Assembly: GCA_017577925.1 (NCBI GenBank)
Contig: PKQU01000038.1
Location: 1-12,505 of the forward strand
Origin: Bacillota bacterium
GTDB taxonomy: Bacteria > Bacillota > Bacilli > Calditerricolales > Calditerricolaceae
Length of the DNA: 12,505 nt
Direction of reading: 5' to 3'
The position numbers and the translations under genes are program-made. Position 1 is the stretch's first letter. Every line of letters starts with the position of its first letter. The notes under the pieces were generated by a model. That model ran no database searches. It had not been told where the DNA came from and was given only the letters and a program-made list of their open reading frames with translations. Shown piece after piece: positions 1 through 6,691 of the stretch.

Positions 1-135
1 TTCCGCCTGCTGCTCGAACGGGGCGTGTACATCCCGCCGTCGCAGTTTGAGGGGATGTTTGTCTCCACGGCCCACACCGATGCCGACATCGACCGCACGT
101 TGGAAGTGCACCGTGAGGTCTTGAAACAACTGTAA
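1..135 (+). CDS. hemL: Glutamate-1-semialdehyde 2,1-aminomutase, C-terminal end (partial)
   Basis: Only the last 44 codons are in the window; the reading frame is open from base 1 to a TAA at 133-135. The tail carries ERGVYIPPSQFEGMF and then STAHTDADID, the pattern I recognise from the C-terminus of the PLP-dependent GSA aminomutase, which converts glutamate-1-semialdehyde to 5-aminolevulinate in tetrapyrrole synthesis. The presence of spoVID and ysxE downstream supports this, since in Bacillus those genes follow the hemAXCDBL operon. No intrinsic terminator is visible between the stop and the next promoter, so hemL transcripts may run into the S-box leader. A related class III aminotransferase cannot be excluded from so short a piece. 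Confidence 0.85.
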   Translation, partial: FRLLLERGVYIPPSQFEGMFVSTAHTDADIDRTLEVHREVLKQL

Positions 136-158
136 TTTATGCAAATCAAAACCCCCTC

Positions 159-187
159 TTTACAAGCAGGTCAACCTGTACTATACT
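159..187 (+). promoter_or_regulatory. Sigma-A promoter of the SAM riboswitch-metNIQ operon
   Basis: The -35 box TTTACA (159-164) and -10 box TATACT (182-187) are separated by 17 nt. Each differs from consensus at one position. Transcription would start near 194, about 30 nt before the S-box P1 helix, as expected for a riboswitch-controlled leader. Confidence 0.8.
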
Positions 188-222
188 CTTTTTCGACAAC
201 TGAATCCGGCATCGAACAGCCA

Positions 223-349
223 TCTCTTATCGAGAGTGGCGGAGGGACTGGCCCGATGAAGCCCGGCAACCCCTGCTGCCCCTTGGGGAGCGGGAAGGTG
301 CCAACTCCTGCAGAACGGCTGCGTAGGCGGCGTTCTGAGAGATAAGAGA
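223..349 (+). ncRNA. SAM-I (S-box) riboswitch upstream of metNIQ
   Basis: The conserved S-box core is plain at 242-271: GAGGGACTGGCCCGATGAA followed by GCCCGGCAACC. The downstream conserved AAGGTGCCAA segment lies near 296-305. The P1 helix closes perfectly, with 223-231 (TCTCTTATC) pairing with 341-349 (GATAAGAGA). A P4 helix pairs 311-317 with 331-337. The family binds S-adenosylmethionine and, in Firmicutes, switches methionine genes off by transcription termination. The expected terminator follows at 371-405. Bases 333-342 can instead pair with 385-394 to form an antiterminator (see findings). High SAM should therefore shut off metNIQ. Confidence 0.97.
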
Positions 350-370
350 GGAGGCGTTGCGTTTGCAACA

Positions 371-405
371 AATCCTTTCTGAGGTCTCTCAGAAAGGATT
401 TTTTT
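371..405 (+). terminator. Riboswitch-controlled intrinsic terminator before metN
   Basis: A perfect 13-bp stem pairs 371-383 (AATCCTTTCTGAG) with 388-400 (CTCAGAAAGGATT) around a 4-nt loop (GTCT), followed by an uninterrupted T-tract at 399-405. It sits between the S-box aptamer and metN and is the OFF-state structure of the switch. Confidence 0.95.
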
Positions 406-460
406 GTGAAGCATCTTCATAAATTCGGATCGGATTAATTGGTTTTAACGGAGGCCGACG

Positions 461-1552
461 ATGATTGAACTGCACGGCATTCGCAAAACCTTCTCCACGG
501 GCGGCAAGACCGTGGAGGTGCTAAAAGGCATCGACCTTTCGGTGCAAAAGGGTGAGGTTTTCGGCCTGATCGGCCGTTCCGGTGCCGGCAAGAGCACGCT
601 CCTGCGCATCATCAACCTGCTCGAGCGGCCGACAGCAGGGCGCGTGGTCGTCGACGGCGTCGAACTGACGGCCCTTTCGGAACGCGAGCTGCGGCGGGCG
701 CGGCAGCGCATCGGCATGGTATTCCAACACTTTCACCTGCTCTGGTCGCGGACGGTGCGCGAAAACATCGCGCTGCCCCTGGAGATTGCCGGCGTTCCGA
801 AACGCGAAATCCGCCAGCGCGTCGACGAGCTGGTGGAACTGGTCGGCCTGACCGAGCGTGCCGACGCCTATCCGTCCCAGCTGTCGGGCGGGCAGAAGCA
901 GCGCGTTGGCATTGCCCGGGCCCTGGCCAACCGGCCCCACGTGCTTTTGTGCGACGAGGCCACATCGGCCCTCGATCCGGAGACGACCGACCAGATCCTC
1001 GACCTGCTGCGGTCCATTAACCGCCGCTTTGGGCTCACCGTGGTGCTGGTGACCCACGAGATGGATGTGATCCAGGCCGTGTGTGACCGCGTTGCCGTGA
1101 TGGAAGGCGGACGCATCGTCGAAGTGGGCCCGGTGGCTGAGGTGGTGGCCCGTCCGCAGACGGAGACGGCGCGCCGCTTTTTGCAGCAGGGGCGTGCCGG
1201 ACAACGGGGGGCCTATGTTAGCGCCTTCAGCGAGGAGAGCAAACCGGTGGCCGCGCAAGCTTCTGGGGTCAGGGCGCCCCGCGCCGCTGCGGAGACAGCG
1301 GAAGCGTACCTGCGCCTCGACCTGGCCGGGATCACGGCGCCGGTGGTCGAGGAGGCCATCCGCCGCTATGCGGCTGACATCCGCCTGTGTGAGGGGTCGC
1401 TCGCGGAAGGACCGGACGGTGTGCGCGGCGCGCTGGTTGTGCGCGTGGCCGGTACGCCGGAGGAGATCCAAGCAGTGACCGACTACTGGAAGGCGGCGGG
1501 GGTGAACGTGACGGCGGTTGCGCCGGTGGCGGAAAGGGGGGTGCGCGCATGA
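461..1552 (+). CDS. metN: Methionine ABC transporter ATP-binding protein MetN
   Basis: This 363-residue ATPase powers D/L-methionine import from the cytoplasmic face of the MetNIQ complex. Visible motifs are Walker A GRSGAGKST (38-46), Q-loop VFQH (87-90), signature LSGGQ (141-145), Walker B VLLCDEATSALD (161-172) and the H-loop VTHE (197-200). Residues about 285-360 form the C-terminal NIL/ACT-like domain typical of MetN, which binds methionine and trans-inhibits transport in characterised homologues. The linker between the ATPase and the NIL domain (about 235-285) is Ala/Arg-rich and makes the protein slightly longer than the usual ~340 residues. The ATG at 461 is preceded by CGGAGG at 449-454. 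Its stop overlaps the metI start by 4 nt (ATGA). The S-box leader supports methionine as substrate. Confidence 0.96.
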   Translation: MIELHGIRKTFSTGGKTVEVLKGIDLSVQKGEVFGLIGRSGAGKSTLLRIINLLERPTAGRVVVDGVELTALSERELRRARQRIGMVFQHFHLLWSRTVRENIALPLEIAGVPKREIRQRVDELVELVGLTERADAYPSQLSGGQKQRVGIARALANRPHVLLCDEATSALDPETTDQILDLLRSINRRFGLTVVLVTHEMDVIQAVCDRVAVMEGGRIVEVGPVAEVVARPQTETARRFLQQGRAGQRGAYVSAFSEESKPVAAQASGVRAPRAAAETAEAYLRLDLAGITAPVVEEAIRRYAADIRLCEGSLAEGPDGVRGALVVRVAGTPEEIQAVTDYWKAAGVNVTAVAPVAERGVRA

Positions 1553-2229
1553 ACGTCTTGGCCGAGCTGTTTCCCCATGTGGTGCAAAACTGGGACGGGG
1601 TGCTGCAGGCGACCGGGGAGACGCTGTACATGGTGGGGGTGTCGCTGCTTTTTTCCGTGTTGCTCGGCATTCCCCTGGGTGTGCTGCTGGTGCTCACATC
1701 GCCGGGCCACCTGGTGCCGATGCCGTGGATCAACAAGCTGCTGGGCACGGTGGTCAACGTGTTCCGCTCTGTGCCCTACATCGTCCTCATTCTGTGGTTG
1801 TTGCCCGTCTCCCGCTTGCTGTTCGGCACCTCCTTCGGCCCGACGGCCGCCATCCTCTCGCTGGTGGCCGGTGCGGCACCCTTCTATGCCCGGTTGGTGG
1901 AAACGGCCCTTCGCGAGGTGGATGCCGGCGTCATTGAGGCGGCGCGGGCGATGGGGGCCAGCCTGTGGCAGATTGTCCTCAAGGTGCTGATCCCCGAGGC
2001 ACTGCCGGCAATGGCCGCAGGGGTAACGGTGACTGGCGTCGGACTGGTCGGCTATTCGGCCATGGCCGGCGTGATCGGCAGCGGTGGCCTCGGGGCGATG
2101 GCCTACAACTACGGGTTCAACGGCTTCCAGAACGACACCCTGCTGGTGGCCACGTTGCTGTTGATCCTCATGGTGCAGCTGTTCCAGGCTGCGGGTGACC
2201 GCATTGTCCGCCGCTTGGATAAGCGATAA
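1549..2229 (+). CDS. metI: Methionine ABC transporter permease MetI (MetP)
   Basis: A 226-residue integral membrane protein with about five hydrophobic segments; this is the usual size of MetI permeases. The cytoplasmic coupling loop (EAA motif) is at about residues 130-151, EAARAMGASLWQIVLKVLIP, and docks onto MetN. The family pattern FRSVPYIVLI (72-81), a GPTAA motif and the glycine-rich VIGSGGLGAMAYNYGF near the C-terminus are all typical of D-methionine permeases. The start codon overlaps the metN stop (ATGA at 1549-1552), so translation is probably coupled to metN. A 77-nt gap containing a short GC-rich hairpin separates it from metQ. Confidence 0.96.
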   Translation: MNVLAELFPHVVQNWDGVLQATGETLYMVGVSLLFSVLLGIPLGVLLVLTSPGHLVPMPWINKLLGTVVNVFRSVPYIVLILWLLPVSRLLFGTSFGPTAAILSLVAGAAPFYARLVETALREVDAGVIEAARAMGASLWQIVLKVLIPEALPAMAAGVTVTGVGLVGYSAMAGVIGSGGLGAMAYNYGFNGFQNDTLLVATLLLILMVQLFQAAGDRIVRRLDKR

Positions 2230-2306
2230 CGGCGCGGCGGCGCCGAACTCGCCTGCCGGCGCGCGGGCGAACCTGTTCCATTTCACCGGTTGGGAGGGAA
2301 CCATCC

Positions 2307-3161
2307 ATGCGCAAGGGACTGCTACTCCTTGTCCTCGCCCTGCTTTTCGTGTTGCCGTTGGCCGGCTGCGGTACGGCGACGGAAAAAGGCGGCGATGCGT
2401 CGCAGGGGGCGTCCGACAAGCCGCTCAAGGTGGGGGCCACGGCGGTGCCCCATGCCGAGATTCTCAACGGCGTGGTAAAGCCCAAGCTGAAGGAGAAGGG
2501 CATCGACCTCGAGGTTGTCGTGTTCCAGGATTATGTGTTGCCGAACACGCAGCTGGCTGAGGGAGCGTTGGACGCCAATTATTTCCAGCACATTAAGTGG
2601 CTGGAGGCGACGAACAAGGAAAAGGGCTACAAGCTGGTGCCGGTGGCCGGGGTGCACATTGAGCCCATCGGGCTGTACGCCAACAAGCAGAAGGGGTACA
2701 AGTCGGTGAGCGATCTGCCCAACGGGGCCACCATCGCCATCACCAACGGTTCCAGTGAGTGGTTGCGCGTGTTTCGCCTGCTGGAGGCAGCCGGGCTGAT
2801 CAAGCTCCGGGACGGCGTCGACGAAAAGGTGACGGAAAAGGACATCGTGGAGAACCCCAAGGGCATCAAGTTCACGCAGGTGGATCCGGCCATGCTGCCG
2901 CGCACGCTGGAGGATCCGAAGATCGACGCCGCGGTGATCAACACGAACTTTGCCATCGAGGCCGGCCTTACGCCGACCAAGGATGCCATCTTCCGCGAAG
3001 ACGAAAACTCGCCTTACGTGAACGTGCTCGCCACGCGGGAAGACAACAAGAACGACCCGCGCATCCAAGAGCTGGTGAACGTGCTTTTGTCGGAGGACGT
3101 CAAGAAGTTCATCGAGGAGAAGTACAGCGGCGCGGTTGTTCCGACGCAGAAGAAATTCTGA
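2307..3161 (+). CDS. metQ: Methionine-binding lipoprotein MetQ (NlpA family)
   Basis: A 284-residue substrate-binding lipoprotein of the MetNIQ importer, anchored on the outer face of the membrane. The N-terminus has MRKG, a hydrophobic stretch and a lipobox L-A-G-C with the lipidated cysteine at residue 21, followed by a polar Gly/Ser/Lys linker. The mature part follows the NlpA/MetQ pattern: LKVGATAVPHAEIL, then DYVLPNTQLAEGALDANYFQH, ANKQKGYKSVSDLPNGATIAI, and AAVINTNFAIEAGL near the C-terminus. The ATG at 2307 follows GGGAGGG at 2292-2298. It is the last gene of the operon; the terminator is at 3287-3334. Confidence 0.96.
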   Translation: MRKGLLLLVLALLFVLPLAGCGTATEKGGDASQGASDKPLKVGATAVPHAEILNGVVKPKLKEKGIDLEVVVFQDYVLPNTQLAEGALDANYFQHIKWLEATNKEKGYKLVPVAGVHIEPIGLYANKQKGYKSVSDLPNGATIAITNGSSEWLRVFRLLEAAGLIKLRDGVDEKVTEKDIVENPKGIKFTQVDPAMLPRTLEDPKIDAAVINTNFAIEAGLTPTKDAIFREDENSPYVNVLATREDNKNDPRIQELVNVLLSEDVKKFIEEKYSGAVVPTQKKF

Positions 3162-3286
3162 CGCAACCGGTCTTCCGTGTGGCGGGATGAGACGGCTGGG
3201 CTGCCGAATCGACGGATCGACAACGGGAGCGTCAAGGGAAGGACCAGCTTTCCTCCGCACGAAAGTCGGGTGATGACGTGCTGAGC

Positions 3287-3334
3287 CGCGCGGGCGGTGC
3301 CGTCAAGGACATGCGGTACCGCCCGCGCGTTTTT
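3287..3334 (+). terminator. Intrinsic terminator ending the metNIQ operon
   Basis: A 16-bp GC-rich stem pairs 3287-3302 with 3314-3329, with a single G-U wobble and an 11-nt loop, followed by TTTTT at 3330-3334. It lies 125 nt after metQ and 117 nt before spoVID, isolating the methionine unit from the sporulation genes. The rest of 3162-3450 shows no convincing gene. Confidence 0.9.
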
Positions 3335-3450
3335 GGTTTTGGTGGGGCACGGGATGGCCGCCGCGACCGTTTCCCGTTCTACCCTGCGCGCGCGCTGCAT
3401 AACGTGTACCGAGCACGAAGATCGTGTTGCGCGCGAAAGGGGGAGGTTGC

Positions 3451-4803
3451 GTGCACCAAGAGGACAACCGGGGGTTGCGTTTTCATGTCCGCGAGCAGAT
3501 CCACCTTCCGGACGACGTGCCGGAGATCGAGGCGATTCGCGAACTGGAGCTGGAACCGGTTGTGGAAGTGACCGCGGCAGGCGGCTCGGTGACGGTGTCG
3601 GGGTTTCTCAGCCTGACCGGCAAGTACTTGGGGCGGCGGGAACACCTGAAGATGCCGGGCGACGGGTCGGAGGCGTACGCGCCGTTTCCGTTTCATCCTC
3701 TGGAGAGCGAGATGGGTCCCTTGGCGCCCTGGCAAAAGCGTGGCGAAATCCGCCACCGCATCCCACTGGACATCACCGTGCCTGAGGAACGCGTGCCCGA
3801 CCTGGAAGACGTCTACGTGGTCATCGACAGCTTTGATTATGAGGTCCAAGGGCCGCGCAAGCTGGCCATCGAAGCCGTATTGGACGTCACCGGCATTGAG
3901 GTGGAGCGCGGCCGTGCCGCGCGCACGGTGGAGCAGGCGGATCCTGTCGCCCCCGTGCTGGTGAGCGGGACAGAGCCTGTGCCGTCCGGGAGAGAGAGGG
4001 CCGAAACCGCCGAAACGCCGGCAGAGGTCTCCGCCAAGGCGGATCCGGTTTTGCTGGGGGACGACGCGCAAGCGGAGGGACACCGGGACGCGGCGGCTCC
4101 GGTGGCGGACGAGCGTGAGGCGGGGGGTTCCTCCGCGCCGGAGGGTGGAAGCGAAGCCCGAGCGTCGGTGGAGCCGGAGGCCTCCCAGGCGGTGGAGGCG
4201 GCCGCCGCGACAGGAGAGCCGGTCGATTTGGATGGGCGGCAGGCCGGCGATGCCGATGCCCATCCTGCGGGGGACGACGGGGGTTCTCAGGCGCGCGACG
4301 AGCCGGCGGAAACCCAACCGGAGCCGCAACCGGACGTGAAGGTGGCCATCACGGCCAAATCCAAACCCGAGGAGAGCAGCGCCCGTTCCCTTTCCTCGGT
4401 CTTGATGGGGAAAGGGTCTGGGGAAACGCAGCCGGCCGAGCCCGACACGCCGGAAACAGCAGAAGCGGCCTCTCCCGCATCTGCCGCGCCGAGTTCCATT
4501 GACGGAGAGGACCACGCGGAGGCTGAGGCCACGGCGGCAAGCGGTGGGCAGCAAGCGGCGGAAGCGGAGGTGGCCGAGGCGGCCGGCAAACCCGAAAACG
4601 GACGCTACCTGATCGGGCTGCTCAAGGAGAAGGAGGAGCGGTATGCGCGCTTGACGATGTGCATTGTGCACCGCAATGACACGTTGGCGGCCATTGCCGC
4701 CCGCTATGGGGTGTCGGCCGACACCATCCGGACCGTCAACGGCATGGCCGATGACCACCTGGAAGAGGGACAGATTCTCTTGATTCCGCGGCGGGAAGGG
4801 TGA
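3451..4803 (+). CDS. spoVID: Spore coat encasement/assembly protein SpoVID (LysM C-terminus)
   Basis: In Bacillus, SpoVID is a mother-cell protein that links coat layers to the SpoIVA basement layer and lets the coat surround the forespore. From the GTG at 3451 the product is 450 residues. Residues about 8-155 form the SpoVID N-terminal domain (LRFHVREQIHLP, a GFLSLTGKY segment, IPLDITVPEERV, IDSFDYEV). Residues about 160-385 are a Glu/Ala/Pro-rich low-complexity linker. Residues 384-400 (YLIGLLKEKEERYA) lead into a LysM domain at 401-450 with VHRNDTLAAIAARYGVS and EEGQILLIP. GTG is chosen because GGGGGAGG (3439-3446) sits 4 nt before it; the upstream in-frame TTG at 3424 has no such site. 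It is shorter than B. subtilis SpoVID (about 575 residues), mainly in the linker. It lies downstream of hemL and overlaps ysxE, as in Bacillus gene order. A clear sigma-E promoter could not be made out. Confidence 0.88.
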   Translation: MHQEDNRGLRFHVREQIHLPDDVPEIEAIRELELEPVVEVTAAGGSVTVSGFLSLTGKYLGRREHLKMPGDGSEAYAPFPFHPLESEMGPLAPWQKRGEIRHRIPLDITVPEERVPDLEDVYVVIDSFDYEVQGPRKLAIEAVLDVTGIEVERGRAARTVEQADPVAPVLVSGTEPVPSGRERAETAETPAEVSAKADPVLLGDDAQAEGHRDAAAPVADEREAGGSSAPEGGSEARASVEPEASQAVEAAAATGEPVDLDGRQAGDADAHPAGDDGGSQARDEPAETQPEPQPDVKVAITAKSKPEESSARSLSSVLMGKGSGETQPAEPDTPETAEAASPASAAPSSIDGEDHAEAEATAASGGQQAAEAEVAEAAGKPENGRYLIGLLKEKEERYARLTMCIVHRNDTLAAIAARYGVSADTIRTVNGMADDHLEEGQILLIPRREG

Positions 4804-5810
4804 GGGAAACCGTGGCGGAGGGATGGAAACGGGGCGGAATGCGCGCGGAAGCCGGCATTCCGCTTTTTCTCTGCGCGGGATTGGCGGTGCGTCCGTGGGA
4901 GTGGGTCCCGCTCGGCAAGGCGATGTGGCGCATGGAGACCGACGGCGGCGTATTTGTGGTGGCGGAGGTGCGCCGCGATCCGCGGGAGCTGATGTGGATT
5001 GACCGGGTGCGGCACGCGCTGGCGGGCCAAGGATGGACGCATTATCTCCCTTGGCTGCTTGGGCCCCACGGCGAGACGGTGTGGCGTGGCCCCGAGGGGA
5101 CGTTTGTCGTCATGCGCCTGCCACCGGGACACGACCCGCCCGCCGACGCCCTTGATCGGCTGTTTGGGTCCCTGGCCCGCCTGCATCGCCTGACGTCGAT
5201 GCCGCTCCCCCATCCCGGGGTGGCCCAGGTGGCGGAGCAACTGCGCTGGCAGGGAAAGCGGTGGGCGGCCCGTCTCGCGCGGTGGAAGGCGGAAGCCGAA
5301 CGCCGCGCCTACCCCTCGCCGGTGGACGTCGTCTTGCTCGCGAACGCCGAGGCGTTTGCCGCGGCGCTGGACCGCGCGCGGACGTTGCTGGCGCGGTGGG
5401 AGAAGGCGGCCGGGCGGCGCCCCGCGCTGCGCGTGTCGTGGGTGCTCGCCCGCCCGCGTCCGGACCGGTTGGCCTGGCGCGAAGGGGGCGAGCCGCTGTG
5501 GCTCGACTGGATGGCCGCCACCGTGGATGCCCCGGTGCGCGACGTGGCCTATCTCCTGCGCGCCGTCGCGAGCGCCGTGGAGGAAGACCGCCTCCGTGCC
5601 GCGCTGGTAGCCTATGATGCCCACTTCCCGCTGCGGGAGGACGAGCGGCTGGCGTTGGCCCTCTTGCTGGCGCTGCCCTATCCGGCCTTCCGCCTCCTCG
5701 AGCGCCACTACACGTGGGGAGGCCACGTACGGCTGGAAACGGTGACGGCGTTGGAGCGCGAGCTGGACCGCAACGCGTTACTCGTCCGGTTGGTCGACGC
5801 CTGGCTGTAA
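4800..5810 (+). CDS. ysxE: CotS/YsxE-family spore coat protein, kinase-like fold
   Basis: A 336-residue protein in the position and size range of YsxE, a CotS-family protein made in the mother cell. Its GTG start overlaps the spoVID stop by 4 nt (GTGA at 4800-4803), so translation is probably coupled. An ATG at 4839 is an alternative start. The family resembles aminoglycoside/choline phosphotransferases. Visible hallmarks are FGSLARLHRLT (122-132), equivalent to the helix before the catalytic loop, and LWLDWMAATVDAPVRDVAYLLR (233-254), equivalent to the metal-binding and following segments. The catalytic-loop region (213-226, SWVLARPRPDRLAW) lacks the His-Gly-Asp...Asn pattern, and the beta-3 lysine position (VFVVAEVRR) shows no lysine. 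It therefore looks like a pseudokinase with a structural coat role. Assignment rests on synteny and these motifs. Confidence 0.78.
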   Translation: MRETVAEGWKRGGMRAEAGIPLFLCAGLAVRPWEWVPLGKAMWRMETDGGVFVVAEVRRDPRELMWIDRVRHALAGQGWTHYLPWLLGPHGETVWRGPEGTFVVMRLPPGHDPPADALDRLFGSLARLHRLTSMPLPHPGVAQVAEQLRWQGKRWAARLARWKAEAERRAYPSPVDVVLLANAEAFAAALDRARTLLARWEKAAGRRPALRVSWVLARPRPDRLAWREGGEPLWLDWMAATVDAPVRDVAYLLRAVASAVEEDRLRAALVAYDAHFPLREDERLALALLLALPYPAFRLLERHYTWGGHVRLETVTALERELDRNALLVRLVDAWL

Positions 5811-6590
5811 CCGGTGGGGATGGGTGTACACGTTGAAGCGCGTGCCGCGGACGAAGCCGATGGCGGTGATCCCCAGCTCGTCGGCGATGCGCAAGCCGAG
5901 CTCGGTCGGGGCCGACTTGGAGAGGACCACGCCGATGCCCATCTTGGCTGCCTTGAGGATGACCTCCGAGGAGAGCCTCCCGCTGAAGGCGAGCAGCTTG
6001 TCGCCACGCGGCACGTTGTGCTGGAGGCAGTAGCCGTAGAGCTTGTCGAGGGCGTTGTGCCGGCCGATGTCGGTGCGGACGGCGACAATGCCCGCCCGCG
6101 TGCAGAGCGCGGCGTTGTGGACGCCGCCGGTGTCGGCGAAGACGTGGGAAGACGCCTGCAGCGCACTGATCAGGCGCAGCACGTCATCGGGGGCGAGGGT
6201 TGGGGCCTGTTCCACCGGTTTGGCCGTTTGCACGTCGTTGAAGAAATAGAAGGACTGTCGCCCTTTGCCGCAGCACGACGGTATGTAGCGCTTGTTGAAG
6301 AAGCGCTGCGAGAACCGGCGCTTGCCCGCCGTCTCCACGTAGGCGAACCCGCCTGCGGTATCGAGCGCCAGCGAGACAACCTCCTCGGCAGAGCGGATCA
6401 CGCCCTCCGCTGCCAGGAATCCGACGACGAGCTCGTCGAGATGGCTGGGCGTGCAGACGAGCGTGGCCAGCTCCTCGTCGTCGACGTAGACGGTGAGGGC
6501 GTACTCGCTGGCCACCGTGTCGATGGTCGAGTGCAGGCGACCGTTTTCGTAGCGCAGGATGGGACGTTGTTGGGTAACGGGCAGCTCCAT
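5778..6590 (-). CDS. fdhD: Formate dehydrogenase accessory sulfurtransferase FdhD
   Basis: FdhD transfers sulfur from a cysteine desulfurase to the molybdenum cofactor, making the sulfurated form needed for formate dehydrogenase activity. The 270-residue product shows the family motifs: CTPSHLDELVVGFL (46-59), SCCGKGR (105-111) carrying the paired cysteines C106/C107 that correspond to the sulfur-relay cysteines, DTGGVHNAAL (153-162), DIGRHNALDK (174-183) and SGRLSSEV (203-210). The ATG at 6590 follows an A/G-rich site, AAAGGGGA, at 6601-6608 on the complementary strand. The gene is convergent with ysxE, overlapping its last 33 nt, and divergent from moeA, with the promoters of both packed into 6627-6660. 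Its client is presumably the FdhF-like enzyme at the right edge. Confidence 0.95.
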   Translation of the reverse strand: MELPVTQQRPILRYENGRLHSTIDTVASEYALTVYVDDEELATLVCTPSHLDELVVGFLAAEGVIRSAEEVVSLALDTAGGFAYVETAGKRRFSQRFFNKRYIPSCCGKGRQSFYFFNDVQTAKPVEQAPTLAPDDVLRLISALQASSHVFADTGGVHNAALCTRAGIVAVRTDIGRHNALDKLYGYCLQHNVPRGDKLLAFSGRLSSEVILKAAKMGIGVVLSKSAPTELGLRIADELGITAIGFVRGTRFNVYTHPHRLQPGVDQPDE

Positions 6591-6626
6591 GGGCGCGCGT
6601 TCCCCTTTCCGTTTGACGTGTTGTTG

Positions 6627-6655
6627 CTTTCATTATACGGCACATGCGGTACAAT
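6627..6655 (+). promoter_or_regulatory. Possible sigma-A promoter of moeA
   Basis: TACAAT at 6650-6655 is a good -10 box. CTTTCA at 6627-6632, 17 nt upstream, is a poor -35 box. The elements interleave with the fdhD promoter on the other strand, so polymerase binding at the two would be mutually exclusive. It fits the chosen moeA start at 6692 but not the upstream ATG at 6644. Confidence 0.45.
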
Positions 6656-6660
6656 GGAAG
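6632..6660 (-). promoter_or_regulatory. Probable sigma-A promoter of fdhD
   Basis: On the minus strand a perfect TATAAT lies at 6632-6637. The -35 is weak: CTTCCA at 6655-6660 with a 17-nt spacer matches three of six consensus positions. The start point would be about 35 nt upstream of the fdhD ATG. It overlaps the oppositely oriented moeA promoter. Confidence 0.55.
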
Positions 6661-6691
6661 CGAATGGGTTAGGGAGGAGGAAAGAGAGGCC

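Noticed and set aside
139..345. Small open frame overlapping the S-box leader on the plus strand
   Set aside because: Its start precedes the promoter, and most of its length is the riboswitch, whose base-pairing explains the sequence.
3377..3406. Possible sigma-E promoter for spoVID around CATAACGT at 3398-3405
   Set aside because: The -10-like element is only partial and the segment about 14 nt upstream does not resemble a sigma-E -35. It is too weak to call, although sigma-E control is expected for this gene in Bacillus.
3379..4758. A 459-codon open frame antisense to spoVID
   Set aside because: It mirrors the codon bias of the high-GC sense gene, gives an Arg/His/Leu-rich product with no recognisable domain, and lacks a ribosome site. 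The sense frame has clear SpoVID and LysM domains.
6644..6691. Upstream ATG for moeA at 6644
   Set aside because: It overlaps the probable -10 box, has no ribosome site, and adds 16 residues rich in Glu/Arg that are simply the translated Shine-Dalgarno region.
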